Source: an uncultured Collinsella sp. (GTDB lineage: Bacteria; Actinomycetota; Coriobacteriia; Coriobacteriales; Coriobacteriaceae). From it: DNA of 64,000 nucleotides. The stretch is from contig CABUSV010000003.1 of assembly GCA_902494345.1 (NCBI GenBank), positions 1 through 64,000 on the forward strand, read 5' to 3'. A program made the translations under genes and the position numbers. Below, in pieces: positions 8,950 to 17,010 of the stretch. Below the pieces are notes generated by a model. The model worked only from the letters and a program-made list of their open reading frames with translations, had not been told where the DNA came from and made no database searches. Positions within the stretch are counted from its first letter, which is position 1; every line of letters begins with the position of its first letter.

Positions 8950-9915
8950 ATGACTTTGGGAGGATTTTTGGAAATAGAAAAGGGAAATGGTACAGGCGTA
9001 TGCGTACTTCTTTCAGCATATAAACCTGATCTTAAGTTTTTCGCCGCTCAACTTGATTCGATTGATGAACAAACGTTTCCGGTTACGCTTTTGGTCAGAA
9101 ATGACTGCCCCGAATCGGCCTCTTTAGAGGGGTTTATCCAAGAGCATATAAAGAAAAACGCCTATCGTTATTATCATGGCGATAAAAATCTCGGTTATGT
9201 CAAATCGTTCGAGGCACTACTCTCTTTGGCAGAAGGGGATTACGTAGTATTTTGCGATCAAGATGATATTTGGGAGCCTAACAGAGTTCAAGTTTCGCTC
9301 AACCATATGCTAGAAGAAGGCTCAATTCTTGATGTTTGCGATAGATCGGTAATCGACGAAAACGGAAACATGCTGGTAGAGAGCTACAGAAAAGCTCATC
9401 CAAATTCGCCTGAAGTAAATTGGTGCTCCGGAGAGGATATTACTATTCAGGCTGCAAGTGTATGCTACGGCATTGGTATGGCTCTCATGCTAGATGCGAG
9501 TGCTGCTAAGTCGATGATTCCCTTTCCGGAATCCACTGCACATGATTTGTGGTTGACATTGGGCTGCAGCGAACTGGGGAAGTGCAGTTTTACAACGACT
9601 CCCTTGGTTAAGTATCGTCGACATGGCGGGAATGAAACTGGATTCCTTGCGGGTGTTGCTTCAAAAGATGATTGGTATTTAACAAGAGTTAAAAACAGGG
9701 TTGATACAGCTAAGCAATTTGCCGAAAGATTTCCTGATTCACCGCACCTAAAGGAAATAATGGGGTTCGCCGATGCAAGAGAGCGACGCTCCATAATTGG
9801 CTTGCTTAAATATCGACGAGCTTGCCCGTCCATTGCTAAAGCTGAAATCATTATGCGACTTGTACCGAATTGGCTGTTTCTTTTGATTTTAAACATGATT
9901 AAAGAAGCAAAATAG
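8950..9915 (+). CDS. GT2 glycosyltransferase (RgpB/rhamnosyltransferase-like)
   Basis: About 320 residues with an N-terminal GT-A fold: VCVLLSAYKP, NLGYVKSFEALL, then the nucleotide-sugar/metal motif CDQDDIWEPNR and a later HDLWLTL acceptor-site segment. This pattern is typical of GT2 enzymes that add rhamnose or similar sugars to surface polysaccharides on the inner leaflet. The C-terminus is a short amphipathic or membrane-associated stretch. The ATG at 8950 lacks a ribosome site; a TTG at 8968 has GGGAGG 4 nt upstream and may be the real start. It is the first gene of a run with the flippase, licD and a GT4. Donor and acceptor cannot be deduced. Confidence 0.85.
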   Translation: MTLGGFLEIEKGNGTGVCVLLSAYKPDLKFFAAQLDSIDEQTFPVTLLVRNDCPESASLEGFIQEHIKKNAYRYYHGDKNLGYVKSFEALLSLAEGDYVVFCDQDDIWEPNRVQVSLNHMLEEGSILDVCDRSVIDENGNMLVESYRKAHPNSPEVNWCSGEDITIQAASVCYGIGMALMLDASAAKSMIPFPESTAHDLWLTLGCSELGKCSFTTTPLVKYRRHGGNETGFLAGVASKDDWYLTRVKNRVDTAKQFAERFPDSPHLKEIMGFADARERRSIIGLLKYRRACPSIAKAEIIMRLVPNWLFLLILNMIKEAK

Positions 9916-9959
9916 CTTCGTATCCGAATCGCGACTTGTTCAGAAGGGCGCTTATATTT

Positions 9960-11204
9960 GTGGAAGCCACAGAGAAGACTCTTTCGATTAAACACAATAT
10001 GTTCTGGAATACCGTTGGCTCGTTGACGAATTTAGGCTGTCAATGGCTAATCACTATATTGGTCGTTCGACTGTCTGATGGATATAGTGCTGCTGGAATT
10101 TATTCCCTTGCTATGTCTATTTTCAACATGTTTTCTCAATTGGCCCAATACAGGATGTACACGGTACAAATTGCAGATGTTGAAAGGAAAAACTCTGCTG
10201 GTGAATACCTGACTTTTCGTTTCTTTACTACGTTTATGGCGTTTGCAATGTTGGCCGTCTATTCCATTGCGACGTGTCGTATTGATACGGTGCCTGCTGT
10301 TCTTTTGTATGCTCTCTATAAAACCGCCGGCTTAGTTATTGATGTCATGCATGCCAATGATCAGGTTGGCCATAGGATGGACTATATTGGGAAATCCCTC
10401 ATAATGCAGGGCATTGGTTCTCTCCTTTCGTTCATTGTTGTCTTTGGGCTGTTAAATAGCCTCGAAGGTGCATTGTTGCTAATGACGGTAGTGACTATAG
10501 GTATCGGTGTTATTTACGATTATCCGAGATCAAATCGAATCTCTGCAATCAAACTTGGAATTACCCAAGCGAAGGTCAGAGCTTTCCTATGTGGCTGTTT
10601 GCCCATCGTTCTGGGCGGCATTGCTGCTTCTGCGGCGCCGAATATTCCAAGGCAGTATTTATCTTATACATTCGGAGATTCTGCTCTAGGCATTTATGCA
10701 TCAGTTGCTGCTCCCGTGGCAATTATCCAAATGGGTGCGACGTATATCTATAATCCTTTATTAGGTTATTTAGTAGAGCGTTACTATTCTAGGGAAAAGT
10801 CCTTTTTTACGCTTATAGGTAAAATACTTGCCGGTATTTTATTTGTCGGCGTCATATCAGCAGTTGCGCTTTTCTTTTTCGGCAAATTATTGCTGTCTTT
10901 GTTTTATGGCGCTGGAATAGCCAAACATTCTGATCTCCTTCAGCCTATGTTGGCTTGTGCCTTTTTGACTGGCATTGCTTGGTTTGTCAACGATTTGCTG
11001 GTTTCTCTTGATAACTACCGAGGGGTATTTGTTGGCAGCATATTGTCCTTAATCAGTGCTGTTGCTGTCATGGCTCCCGCGCAAGTGTTGTTTGGCTTAA
11101 ATGGCCCTACTGTAACGGCGCTTATATCCAATGCTATTTGCCTTATTTATCAGTCTTTTGTTTTGGGGAAACAGACGCAAGAATGGTTTGGGGAAAAGAG
11201 ATAG
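9960..11204 (+). CDS. Polysaccharide flippase (Wzx/TacF-like, MOP superfamily)
   Basis: A protein of about 414 residues with around 12 hydrophobic segments and no large soluble domain, typical of oligosaccharide flippases that move undecaprenyl-linked units across the membrane. It lies directly upstream of the licD gene (4-nt gap), the same neighbour relation as tacF-licD1 in pneumococcus, where TacF prefers choline-decorated repeat units. By analogy it may export the phosphocholine-modified unit; this is inference from position. The GTG at 9960 (AGAAGG 12-18 nt upstream) is preferred over TTG 9936, but the start is uncertain. Confidence 0.82.
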   Translation: MEATEKTLSIKHNMFWNTVGSLTNLGCQWLITILVVRLSDGYSAAGIYSLAMSIFNMFSQLAQYRMYTVQIADVERKNSAGEYLTFRFFTTFMAFAMLAVYSIATCRIDTVPAVLLYALYKTAGLVIDVMHANDQVGHRMDYIGKSLIMQGIGSLLSFIVVFGLLNSLEGALLLMTVVTIGIGVIYDYPRSNRISAIKLGITQAKVRAFLCGCLPIVLGGIAASAAPNIPRQYLSYTFGDSALGIYASVAAPVAIIQMGATYIYNPLLGYLVERYYSREKSFFTLIGKILAGILFVGVISAVALFFFGKLLLSLFYGAGIAKHSDLLQPMLACAFLTGIAWFVNDLLVSLDNYRGVFVGSILSLISAVAVMAPAQVLFGLNGPTVTALISNAICLIYQSFVLGKQTQEWFGEKR

Positions 11205-11208
11205 GCCG

Positions 11209-12069
11209 ATGATGTCTAAAGCTCACGCGCTATTAAAGCTTCAAAACACTGAATTGGATATCCTTCAGGTTGTCGCTGCATTCTGCTCTAAGCACGGCAT
11301 CAAGTGGTGGCTTGATGGCGGAACATGTTTAGGAGCAATGCGTCATAGGGGGTTTATCCCTTGGGATGATGATATAGATATCGGAATGATGCGTTCAGAC
11401 TATGACCGCTTTTGCTCTTTAGCCGAGGATGGTTTACCGGAAGGATATTCGCTCCATACATCGCGGAATACTATTGGCTATGCTGCGATGTTTGCTAAGG
11501 TGTATCGCGATGAAACTCGCTTCGAGAATCAGGAGGCTCGAGAGGCTTCCAGTTCGATGGGTATTTTTGTCGACATCTTTCCATATGACCAGCTCTATAC
11601 AGATAAACGCCTTCGTGCAAAACAAGTCCGAACTGCATCAATTGCACAGAAAAGAGCTTATTTATATCACTCTTCTTCCATTGTTGTCCCTCATAAAGGG
11701 TTCCTTGGACAACTCGAGCAAATTGGTTGTTCTGCTATACACGTAGTGGAACGACTGGTTTCTCGAGGCGCATGCTCTTACCAGGATTTGTTCGACTCCT
11801 GTATTGCCGACTCAAATACGGGTGAGGTCTCTGATTATTGTCTGACGTTAAGCTGGCCGAATATGGCGCCAGTGCCTATTTCAGAGATTTTCCCTCTGAG
11901 CAGTGCGGTTTTCGAAGGCAGTGAATTCCCCGTTCCTCGTATGACGGATAAATATCTTACAACGATGTATGGCGAATGGAAGAAAATTCCGGAGCCGGAA
12001 AATCGACATACCCATCTTCCTCTTCTGCTTGACTTTGGGGATGGTGAAGTCTGGACTGCGCAGAATTAA
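11209..12069 (+). CDS. licD: LicD-family phosphocholine transferase
   Basis: 286 residues, with the full LicD hallmark near residues 30-65: IKWWLDGGTCLGAMRHRG, FIPWDDDIDIGM and the following RSDYDRF. A later KVYRDETRF and GIFVDIFPYD are also typical. LicD transfers phosphocholine from CDP-choline onto a sugar of a teichoic acid or capsule precursor in the cytoplasm. CDP-choline would come from the licCA product 5 kb upstream. ATG codons at 11209 and 11212 sit 4 and 7 nt after the flippase stop; a longer frame from 11131 overlaps the flippase and was rejected. LicD-like proteins also transfer other phospho-groups, but the linked licB/licCA genes favour choline. Confidence 0.88.
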   Translation: MMSKAHALLKLQNTELDILQVVAAFCSKHGIKWWLDGGTCLGAMRHRGFIPWDDDIDIGMMRSDYDRFCSLAEDGLPEGYSLHTSRNTIGYAAMFAKVYRDETRFENQEAREASSSMGIFVDIFPYDQLYTDKRLRAKQVRTASIAQKRAYLYHSSSIVVPHKGFLGQLEQIGCSAIHVVERLVSRGACSYQDLFDSCIADSNTGEVSDYCLTLSWPNMAPVPISEIFPLSSAVFEGSEFPVPRMTDKYLTTMYGEWKKIPEPENRHTHLPLLLDFGDGEVWTAQN

Positions 12070-12102
12070 GGATATGAAATCTTTACCAGATGAGGTTATG
12101 TA

Positions 12103-13248
12103 ATGAGTTCTTCTATTTGTATTTTCACCCATCATTATCACCCGCAACTTAGTGGAATTGGTAATTTTGTCGATGGTCTCGCTCATGCCCTAGCTGCCCG
12201 CGGCGACAGGGTGGTTATCGTTACTAATGATTCAATGCGCGTAGGAGTCGGTCATTCAGTCGAAAACGGTCTCGAGATAATTCGGCTTCCATGTATTTCA
12301 TTGCTTGATGGAAGGCTTCCTCTTCCCAAAAAAACCGGCGATTATTACCGGCTCCTGCAAAGCCTTGATGATTATGAGTGGGACGGCGTACTTATCAACA
12401 CGAGGCTTTTCCCCCTCTCACTCGAAGGGCTGAAGTTTGCTGTGGATCATAACACTAGGGCCGTCGTTCTCGACCATGGTTCAGCGTATCTTTCTTTCAA
12501 TCAGCCATTCCTTGATTATTTTGTGCGCCGATATGAGGATTGGATTACTGATCGCGTAAAGACGTTTGAACCTGATTTCTATGGGATTTCTTCAAAAAGC
12601 GTTGAATGGCTTCAGCATTTTAATATCGGTGCAAAGGGCGTAATATCGAACTCAATCAATGCTTCAATTTATAGGAGCATCTCTTCGGGTAGAGATTTCC
12701 GATCAGAATTAGGTGTCCCTCAGTCATCTTTAGTTGTGGCTTTTGTTGGGCGGTTTATTCCTGAAAAGGGAATTTATTCAATTATTGAGGCAGCTCGCGC
12801 AAAGGATATTACCAAGCGTGATATTTGTTTTGTTCTTGCAGGGGATGGTCCGCTGGCCAATGAAGTCAAGGAAGCCTGTTCGTCGAACTTGTTTTGGCTT
12901 GGGAGATGTAGCGCAGAGGACATTTCCTCCTTACTTCAGCAAGCAGATGTGCTTTGTCTTCCAACTCGGTCCGAAGGCTTTTCGACGGTACTTCTTGAGG
13001 CTTCAGCTTGCGGAACGCCTGCTGTGGTAACAGATGTGGGAGGCGCGCACGAGCTTATTCCAGATGATAGCTACGGCACGATAATTCAGTCCATGTCATC
13101 TGATGAGGTGGTTTCGGCATTATGCAGGCTTTTTGATGATCGAAAGCTGCTTTCTCTACAGTCTCGAAACTCTAGGGCCCTTGTTGAAAATCGATATAGC
13201 TGGGACGCCACTGCTATAGATGTCGAGAAGGCGTTTTGTATTTGCTAA
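12103..13248 (+). CDS. GT4 glycosyltransferase
   Basis: 381 residues of two-lobed GT-B type. The N-terminal lobe starts ICIFTHHYHPQLSGIGNFVDGL. The C-terminal lobe has VVAFVGRFIPEKG, FVLAGDGPL and the donor-binding EGFSTVLLEASACG (E-x7-E motif). It probably adds one sugar to the lipid-linked polymer unit of this cluster. Its start is 33 nt after licD, so it belongs to the same operon. Sugar specificity is not predictable. Confidence 0.88.
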   Translation: MSSSICIFTHHYHPQLSGIGNFVDGLAHALAARGDRVVIVTNDSMRVGVGHSVENGLEIIRLPCISLLDGRLPLPKKTGDYYRLLQSLDDYEWDGVLINTRLFPLSLEGLKFAVDHNTRAVVLDHGSAYLSFNQPFLDYFVRRYEDWITDRVKTFEPDFYGISSKSVEWLQHFNIGAKGVISNSINASIYRSISSGRDFRSELGVPQSSLVVAFVGRFIPEKGIYSIIEAARAKDITKRDICFVLAGDGPLANEVKEACSSNLFWLGRCSAEDISSLLQQADVLCLPTRSEGFSTVLLEASACGTPAVVTDVGGAHELIPDDSYGTIIQSMSSDEVVSALCRLFDDRKLLSLQSRNSRALVENRYSWDATAIDVEKAFCIC

Positions 13249-13351
13249 GTGATACTTGGCTGGCTTTTACTTAGCTTTTGAGTGAAGTTGGATCTAAGAC
13301 CCGAATTTGTTATTGTCGACTTATCCTATTCGATTTTGTCTTTAGTTGGAG

Positions 13352-15337
13352 ATGCACGTTTTGAATAATCCTGCAATTAAGAAAAGCGAGTACGCGCTTG
13401 CCATCTTTGGGCTGGGACTTCTTTTGTTAGCTGTCGCGACATCATTGCACTATAAGAATTTAAATCTATTCATTCTTGAACTCTTTTGCGATGTCGTTGC
13501 TGTTGCGTGCTTATATTTGCAACCGAAATCACAGTCGAGCGGTGATGCTATTCGTCAGATAACCGTTCTCGTCGCGTCCAGTATCCTCAGCAGCTTTCTG
13601 CTAGTTTTCATCATATTGGCTGGCGCGAAGACGTTTGGCCCCTTCGGTCTTGGTGCATGGAATATCTCAGGTCTGGTTATATGCTTTCATTTAGTTTTAG
13701 CGTTCCAGGGAATTGAGCTTTGCTATGGCCTGATGAAGAGCTTCGTAACCTCGGTTAAGAAAACTGATGCTAAGAAGTGTTTCTTTTATTTGGCGGTTTT
13801 TGTTGGCTTTGCTGTTTTAATCGCTTTTATTGGCATTCCGCTCGATAAGTCAAAGACGGTGTTGTTCGCGTCTGCTTTGCCCATTACGGTTTTGATCGGA
13901 TTGATTGCTATTAATGGGGGCATTTCTTATCTGAAGCCCGAACTGTTCGCTTTCGCATGCATTGTCTCAATTGGTCTATCCGTAATTATTTGCTTTCCCG
14001 TTACAAATTTTTTGACATGGGATGATGAGGTCCACTATGGAAATGCAAACAGTTTTTCCTACCTCACAAATGCTGAAATAACAAATTCTGACCGAATGAT
14101 AGTCGAGCAGTTTTATATGGGGGACGGCTTTAGTTTGGATGCAGCTTTGGGTAAGTACCCAATAGATGAAACAAGAGAGTTTAACCGTGGCTCTGTTGAG
14201 CAATTGGTCAGAGAGGCTGATAAAAATGATTTAGCTGAAGGTATCGAACGTTTTAATTGTTTTGATAGTGTGGCTCTTTCTAAAATTGCCTATATTCCTT
14301 CATCTATCGGCCTTTGTTTGGGTCGCTTGCTTCATCTCCCATTCTCTATCAAATTTGCATTGGGTAAAATTTTTAATTTGTTTGCGTATGCAGTTATCTG
14401 CGGAATCGCAATTCGTATAGCCCCTTGCAGAAAATGTCTTTTCACTTGTATTGCGTTGTTCCCGTCTGCTGTGTTAATGGCAGCCAGTTACTCGTATGAT
14501 CCCTGTGTGATATCGTTCAGTTTGCTAGGAACAGCTCTTTTGTTGAAGATGCTTATTTCTGAAGAGGATATTTCTGCTAAAACGTTCTTCGCATTTCTAC
14601 TATCTTTTGCAATCGGGTTTGCAGCTAAAGCGATTTATTTTCCCTTATTTGGACTTGCGCTTTTAATTCCTGCAAATAAATATGTTTCAAGCAAGCAAAG
14701 ACGTATCTTGATTGGTACTGCTCTATTCGTTTGTGCCATTATGATCCTATCTTTCTTGACGCCATATTTCTCATCTGTCGTAAATAATATTTCTGATGCA
14801 CGTGGTGGCTCCGAAGTCTCTACGGCTGGTCAAACGACGGGAGTGCTTGCAAATCCAGTTGGAACTATAGCTGTAATCTCGAATTTCGTTTTTGGATCGA
14901 TGCTGACCCCGGCGTTTCTCAATTCAATATCAACGAATATGGCTTATCTTGGGGACGTGTCTAATCTGTTCCCATGGCTTTCGTATCTCCCCATCATGCT
15001 GTTTGAAGCTATTTGCATTATTGATAATGAAAAAGATACTAAAATAAAGCTTAGCCGTTGCGGAATTGTTTGGACTCTATTCCTGGTTCTTGCTACTTGC
15101 CACCTAGTTGCTTTGGCTCTATACATCGCTTTTACAGGAGTTGGAAGCCAGACAGTTGCGGGTGTCCAAGCGCGATATCTCATACCTTTGATAATACCTT
15201 TTGCCTGTCTATTGCTCAGGTTCCCTATTTACTGCGATGAGGAGGTGAAGGCTAAAGTTACAGCCTTTATGCTCGGGGCTCCATTTGCGCTGCTGTATTT
15301 TGTGATGTTCGAGCTTCTGTATATCCGTTTTTTCTAA
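13352..15337 (+). CDS. DUF2142 multi-pass membrane protein
   Basis: About 660 residues with 12 or more transmembrane stretches. A large extracytoplasmic loop (roughly residues 225-310) follows FLTWDDEVHYGNA, and a C-terminal GSQTVAGVQARYLIPL is the recognisable DUF2142 signature. The family sits in polysaccharide clusters and resembles GT-C or polymerase-type proteins; the function is not established. The WDDEVHY acidic motif in the first large loop is where GT-C enzymes carry catalytic acids. The start is uncertain (TTG 13346, ATG 13352, or TTG 13361 preceded by GGAG). Confidence 0.8.
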   Translation: MHVLNNPAIKKSEYALAIFGLGLLLLAVATSLHYKNLNLFILELFCDVVAVACLYLQPKSQSSGDAIRQITVLVASSILSSFLLVFIILAGAKTFGPFGLGAWNISGLVICFHLVLAFQGIELCYGLMKSFVTSVKKTDAKKCFFYLAVFVGFAVLIAFIGIPLDKSKTVLFASALPITVLIGLIAINGGISYLKPELFAFACIVSIGLSVIICFPVTNFLTWDDEVHYGNANSFSYLTNAEITNSDRMIVEQFYMGDGFSLDAALGKYPIDETREFNRGSVEQLVREADKNDLAEGIERFNCFDSVALSKIAYIPSSIGLCLGRLLHLPFSIKFALGKIFNLFAYAVICGIAIRIAPCRKCLFTCIALFPSAVLMAASYSYDPCVISFSLLGTALLLKMLISEEDISAKTFFAFLLSFAIGFAAKAIYFPLFGLALLIPANKYVSSKQRRILIGTALFVCAIMILSFLTPYFSSVVNNISDARGGSEVSTAGQTTGVLANPVGTIAVISNFVFGSMLTPAFLNSISTNMAYLGDVSNLFPWLSYLPIMLFEAICIIDNEKDTKIKLSRCGIVWTLFLVLATCHLVALALYIAFTGVGSQTVAGVQARYLIPLIIPFACLLLRFPIYCDEEVKAKVTAFMLGAPFALLYFVMFELLYIRFF

Positions 15338-15652
15338 ATTAGCGATATAGGTCATGGTTATAGTAGGAGTGGGCAATTAGTTGGATTCGATTGGATCGAA
15401 TGGGACGGCGTTGAGGGTTCGCTCAGGACATGCGCCCCGTATTTGAGGCAGAACTGCAAGGGGTCCTTTTCCTGCGGTGATGGATGGGGACTCCATGTGT
15501 GCCCTAGTTGAGCAAGCTAAATATCTAAGCTTGAGATGTAACTTCCTAATGGTTAGACAGGATACAGTAAACTTAAGTCTGAGTTAAGCTATGCGTTGGA
15601 CTGTAAGAGTCGCAAATTCTTTGGGCGTCGCTAAGAGCCAACTGTTTTTGGA
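15338..15652. other. 315-bp intergenic region
   Basis: No coding region is recognised. A short perfect inverted repeat ATTCGAT-TGG-ATCGAAT lies at 15385-15401 and a weaker CTTAA-N7-TTAAG near 15573. It probably contains the promoter of the GT2/DUF2304 pair, but no clear -35/-10 is visible. Confidence 0.5.
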
Positions 15653-16399
15653 ATGGATGAATCTCGATTGTCTTTTACTTCAACGACATGTTCAAAAGGA
15701 CATCTGCGTGTTCTCGTAATAATTCCTGCCTATAACGAACAGGAGTGCATTCTCAATACCGTTGCAGCTATAAAAGCTGCGGGTTATGACTATGTCGTAA
15801 TCAACGACGGCTCACAAGATACAACGCTTGAGCTTTGTCGAGAGCATGGTATCAACATATTGGATTTGCCGCAGAACCTTGGTATCGGTGGAGCGGTCCA
15901 AGCGGGCCATAAATATGCCCAGAGATTTGGCTATGATATCGACATTCAGGTTGACGGCGATGGCCAACATGATCCTTCTTATATTCCTGAGCTTGTAAAG
16001 CTGATTGAGAGCGGTGCGAGTTTGGCGATAGGCTCTCGATTTCTGGTTGAGACTGATGGTTTTCAATCAACTTTTATGCGTCGTGTTGGAATCAGGTGGC
16101 TTTCATTTTTGCTCGAGTTGCTTACGGGTAAGGTGGTCACCGATCCCACTTCTGGCTTTAGGGCCTGCAATAAAGATGCTATCGACCTGTTCTGCAAGAG
16201 TTATCCTGATGACTACCCGGAGCCAGAGTCGATTGCTTTGGCTATGAAGCTTGGTCTTCCCGTTATGGAAGCGCCTGTAAAGATGAATGAGCGCCAAGGT
16301 GGACGTTCATCTATCGGGGGCTTCTCTTCCGTCTACTATATGGTCAAGGTTACGTTAGCCATTGTCCTTGTGTGCTGGGTTCATAGGGGAGACAAATAA
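15653..16399 (+). CDS. GT2 dolichyl/polyprenyl-phosphate sugar synthase-like
   Basis: 248 residues with a complete GT-A core of the DPM1 type: VLVIIPAYNEQ, YDYVVINDGSQD, LGIGGAVQAG, the catalytic QVDGDGQHDP, then TDPTSGFRACN and RQGGRSSI. Such enzymes load a sugar onto undecaprenyl phosphate at the inner face for use by GT-C transferases outside. The stop overlaps the ATG of the DUF2304 gene (TAATG), the usual arrangement of these pairs, and the DUF2142 protein next door may be the user of the lipid-linked sugar. Confidence 0.85.
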   Translation: MDESRLSFTSTTCSKGHLRVLVIIPAYNEQECILNTVAAIKAAGYDYVVINDGSQDTTLELCREHGINILDLPQNLGIGGAVQAGHKYAQRFGYDIDIQVDGDGQHDPSYIPELVKLIESGASLAIGSRFLVETDGFQSTFMRRVGIRWLSFLLELLTGKVVTDPTSGFRACNKDAIDLFCKSYPDDYPEPESIALAMKLGLPVMEAPVKMNERQGGRSSIGGFSSVYYMVKVTLAIVLVCWVHRGDK

Positions 16400-16752
16400 T
16401 GAATCTTATTTTGAGGATTGGTGCGGCCCTCTTTTTCGGCGGATTCCTCGTCTATGTTTTACGTCTCGTGTCCAACGGAAAGATGCTTCTTAAGTACTCT
16501 TTGCTGTGGATTTTGATGTGTATGGCGGCCTTGATCTGTGATTTATGTCCTCAGATTATTTATAGTTGCTCAACAGCTATTGGGTTTGTCAACCCGGCCA
16601 ATTTCCTTTTTTTGGGTGCAATCGTGCTGTTGCTTGCAATCTCTCTGTCTCTTAGCGTTGCCGCGAGTCGTCATGTTTTGGCGATCAAAAACCTTACTCA
16701 TAGGATTGCCCTGCTCGAAAAAGAGCTTGAGAAAAGGTCTGATCATGAATGA
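16399..16752 (+). CDS. DUF2304 small membrane protein
   Basis: 117 residues with three hydrophobic helices (starting LILRIGAALFFGG, SLLWILMCMAALI and FLFLGAIVLLLAIS), then a charged C-terminal coiled coil ending KELEKRSDHE. This matches DUF2304, which regularly follows DPM-like GT2 genes and probably anchors or regulates the transferase. It overlaps its partner by one base. Confidence 0.85.
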   Translation: MNLILRIGAALFFGGFLVYVLRLVSNGKMLLKYSLLWILMCMAALICDLCPQIIYSCSTAIGFVNPANFLFLGAIVLLLAISLSLSVAASRHVLAIKNLTHRIALLEKELEKRSDHE

Positions 16753-16844
16753 GCTCAATACATGGTTTGATTCAGTTCCTTCGGCTATCCCTCATTAGGG
16801 CTCCTAAGTTTGTGCACCATTGATCGCGCTCGACTGCTGGTTGT

Positions 16845-16869
16845 GGATTGTCTAACAAATAGACAATCC
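16845..16869. promoter_or_regulatory. Perfect 9-bp inverted repeat upstream of repeat-protein gene 4
   Basis: GGATTGTCT-N7-AGACAATCC sits 142 nt before the ATG at 17011 in a 258-bp gap. It has no T-tract, so it may be an operator or a weak terminator for the GT2/DUF2304 pair. It does not match the lic palindrome. Confidence 0.4.
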
Positions 16870-17010
16870 CTATGTTGAGTGTCTTATCGTTTTATCTGGT
16901 GCAACGTATCAAGCGAGTTGTCTTGCATATTAATTAATTTGGGAACTGCATCTCTGGGTCGACTGCATCTGGATATTCAAAGGTTAATTTGATTTGGCGA
17001 GAAGAGAAAA

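Noticed and set aside
11131..11208. Longer licD start overlapping the flippase gene
   Set aside because: The extra 26 residues are the flippase C-terminal DNA read in another frame, and the ATG pair at 11209/11212 fits the LicD family start.
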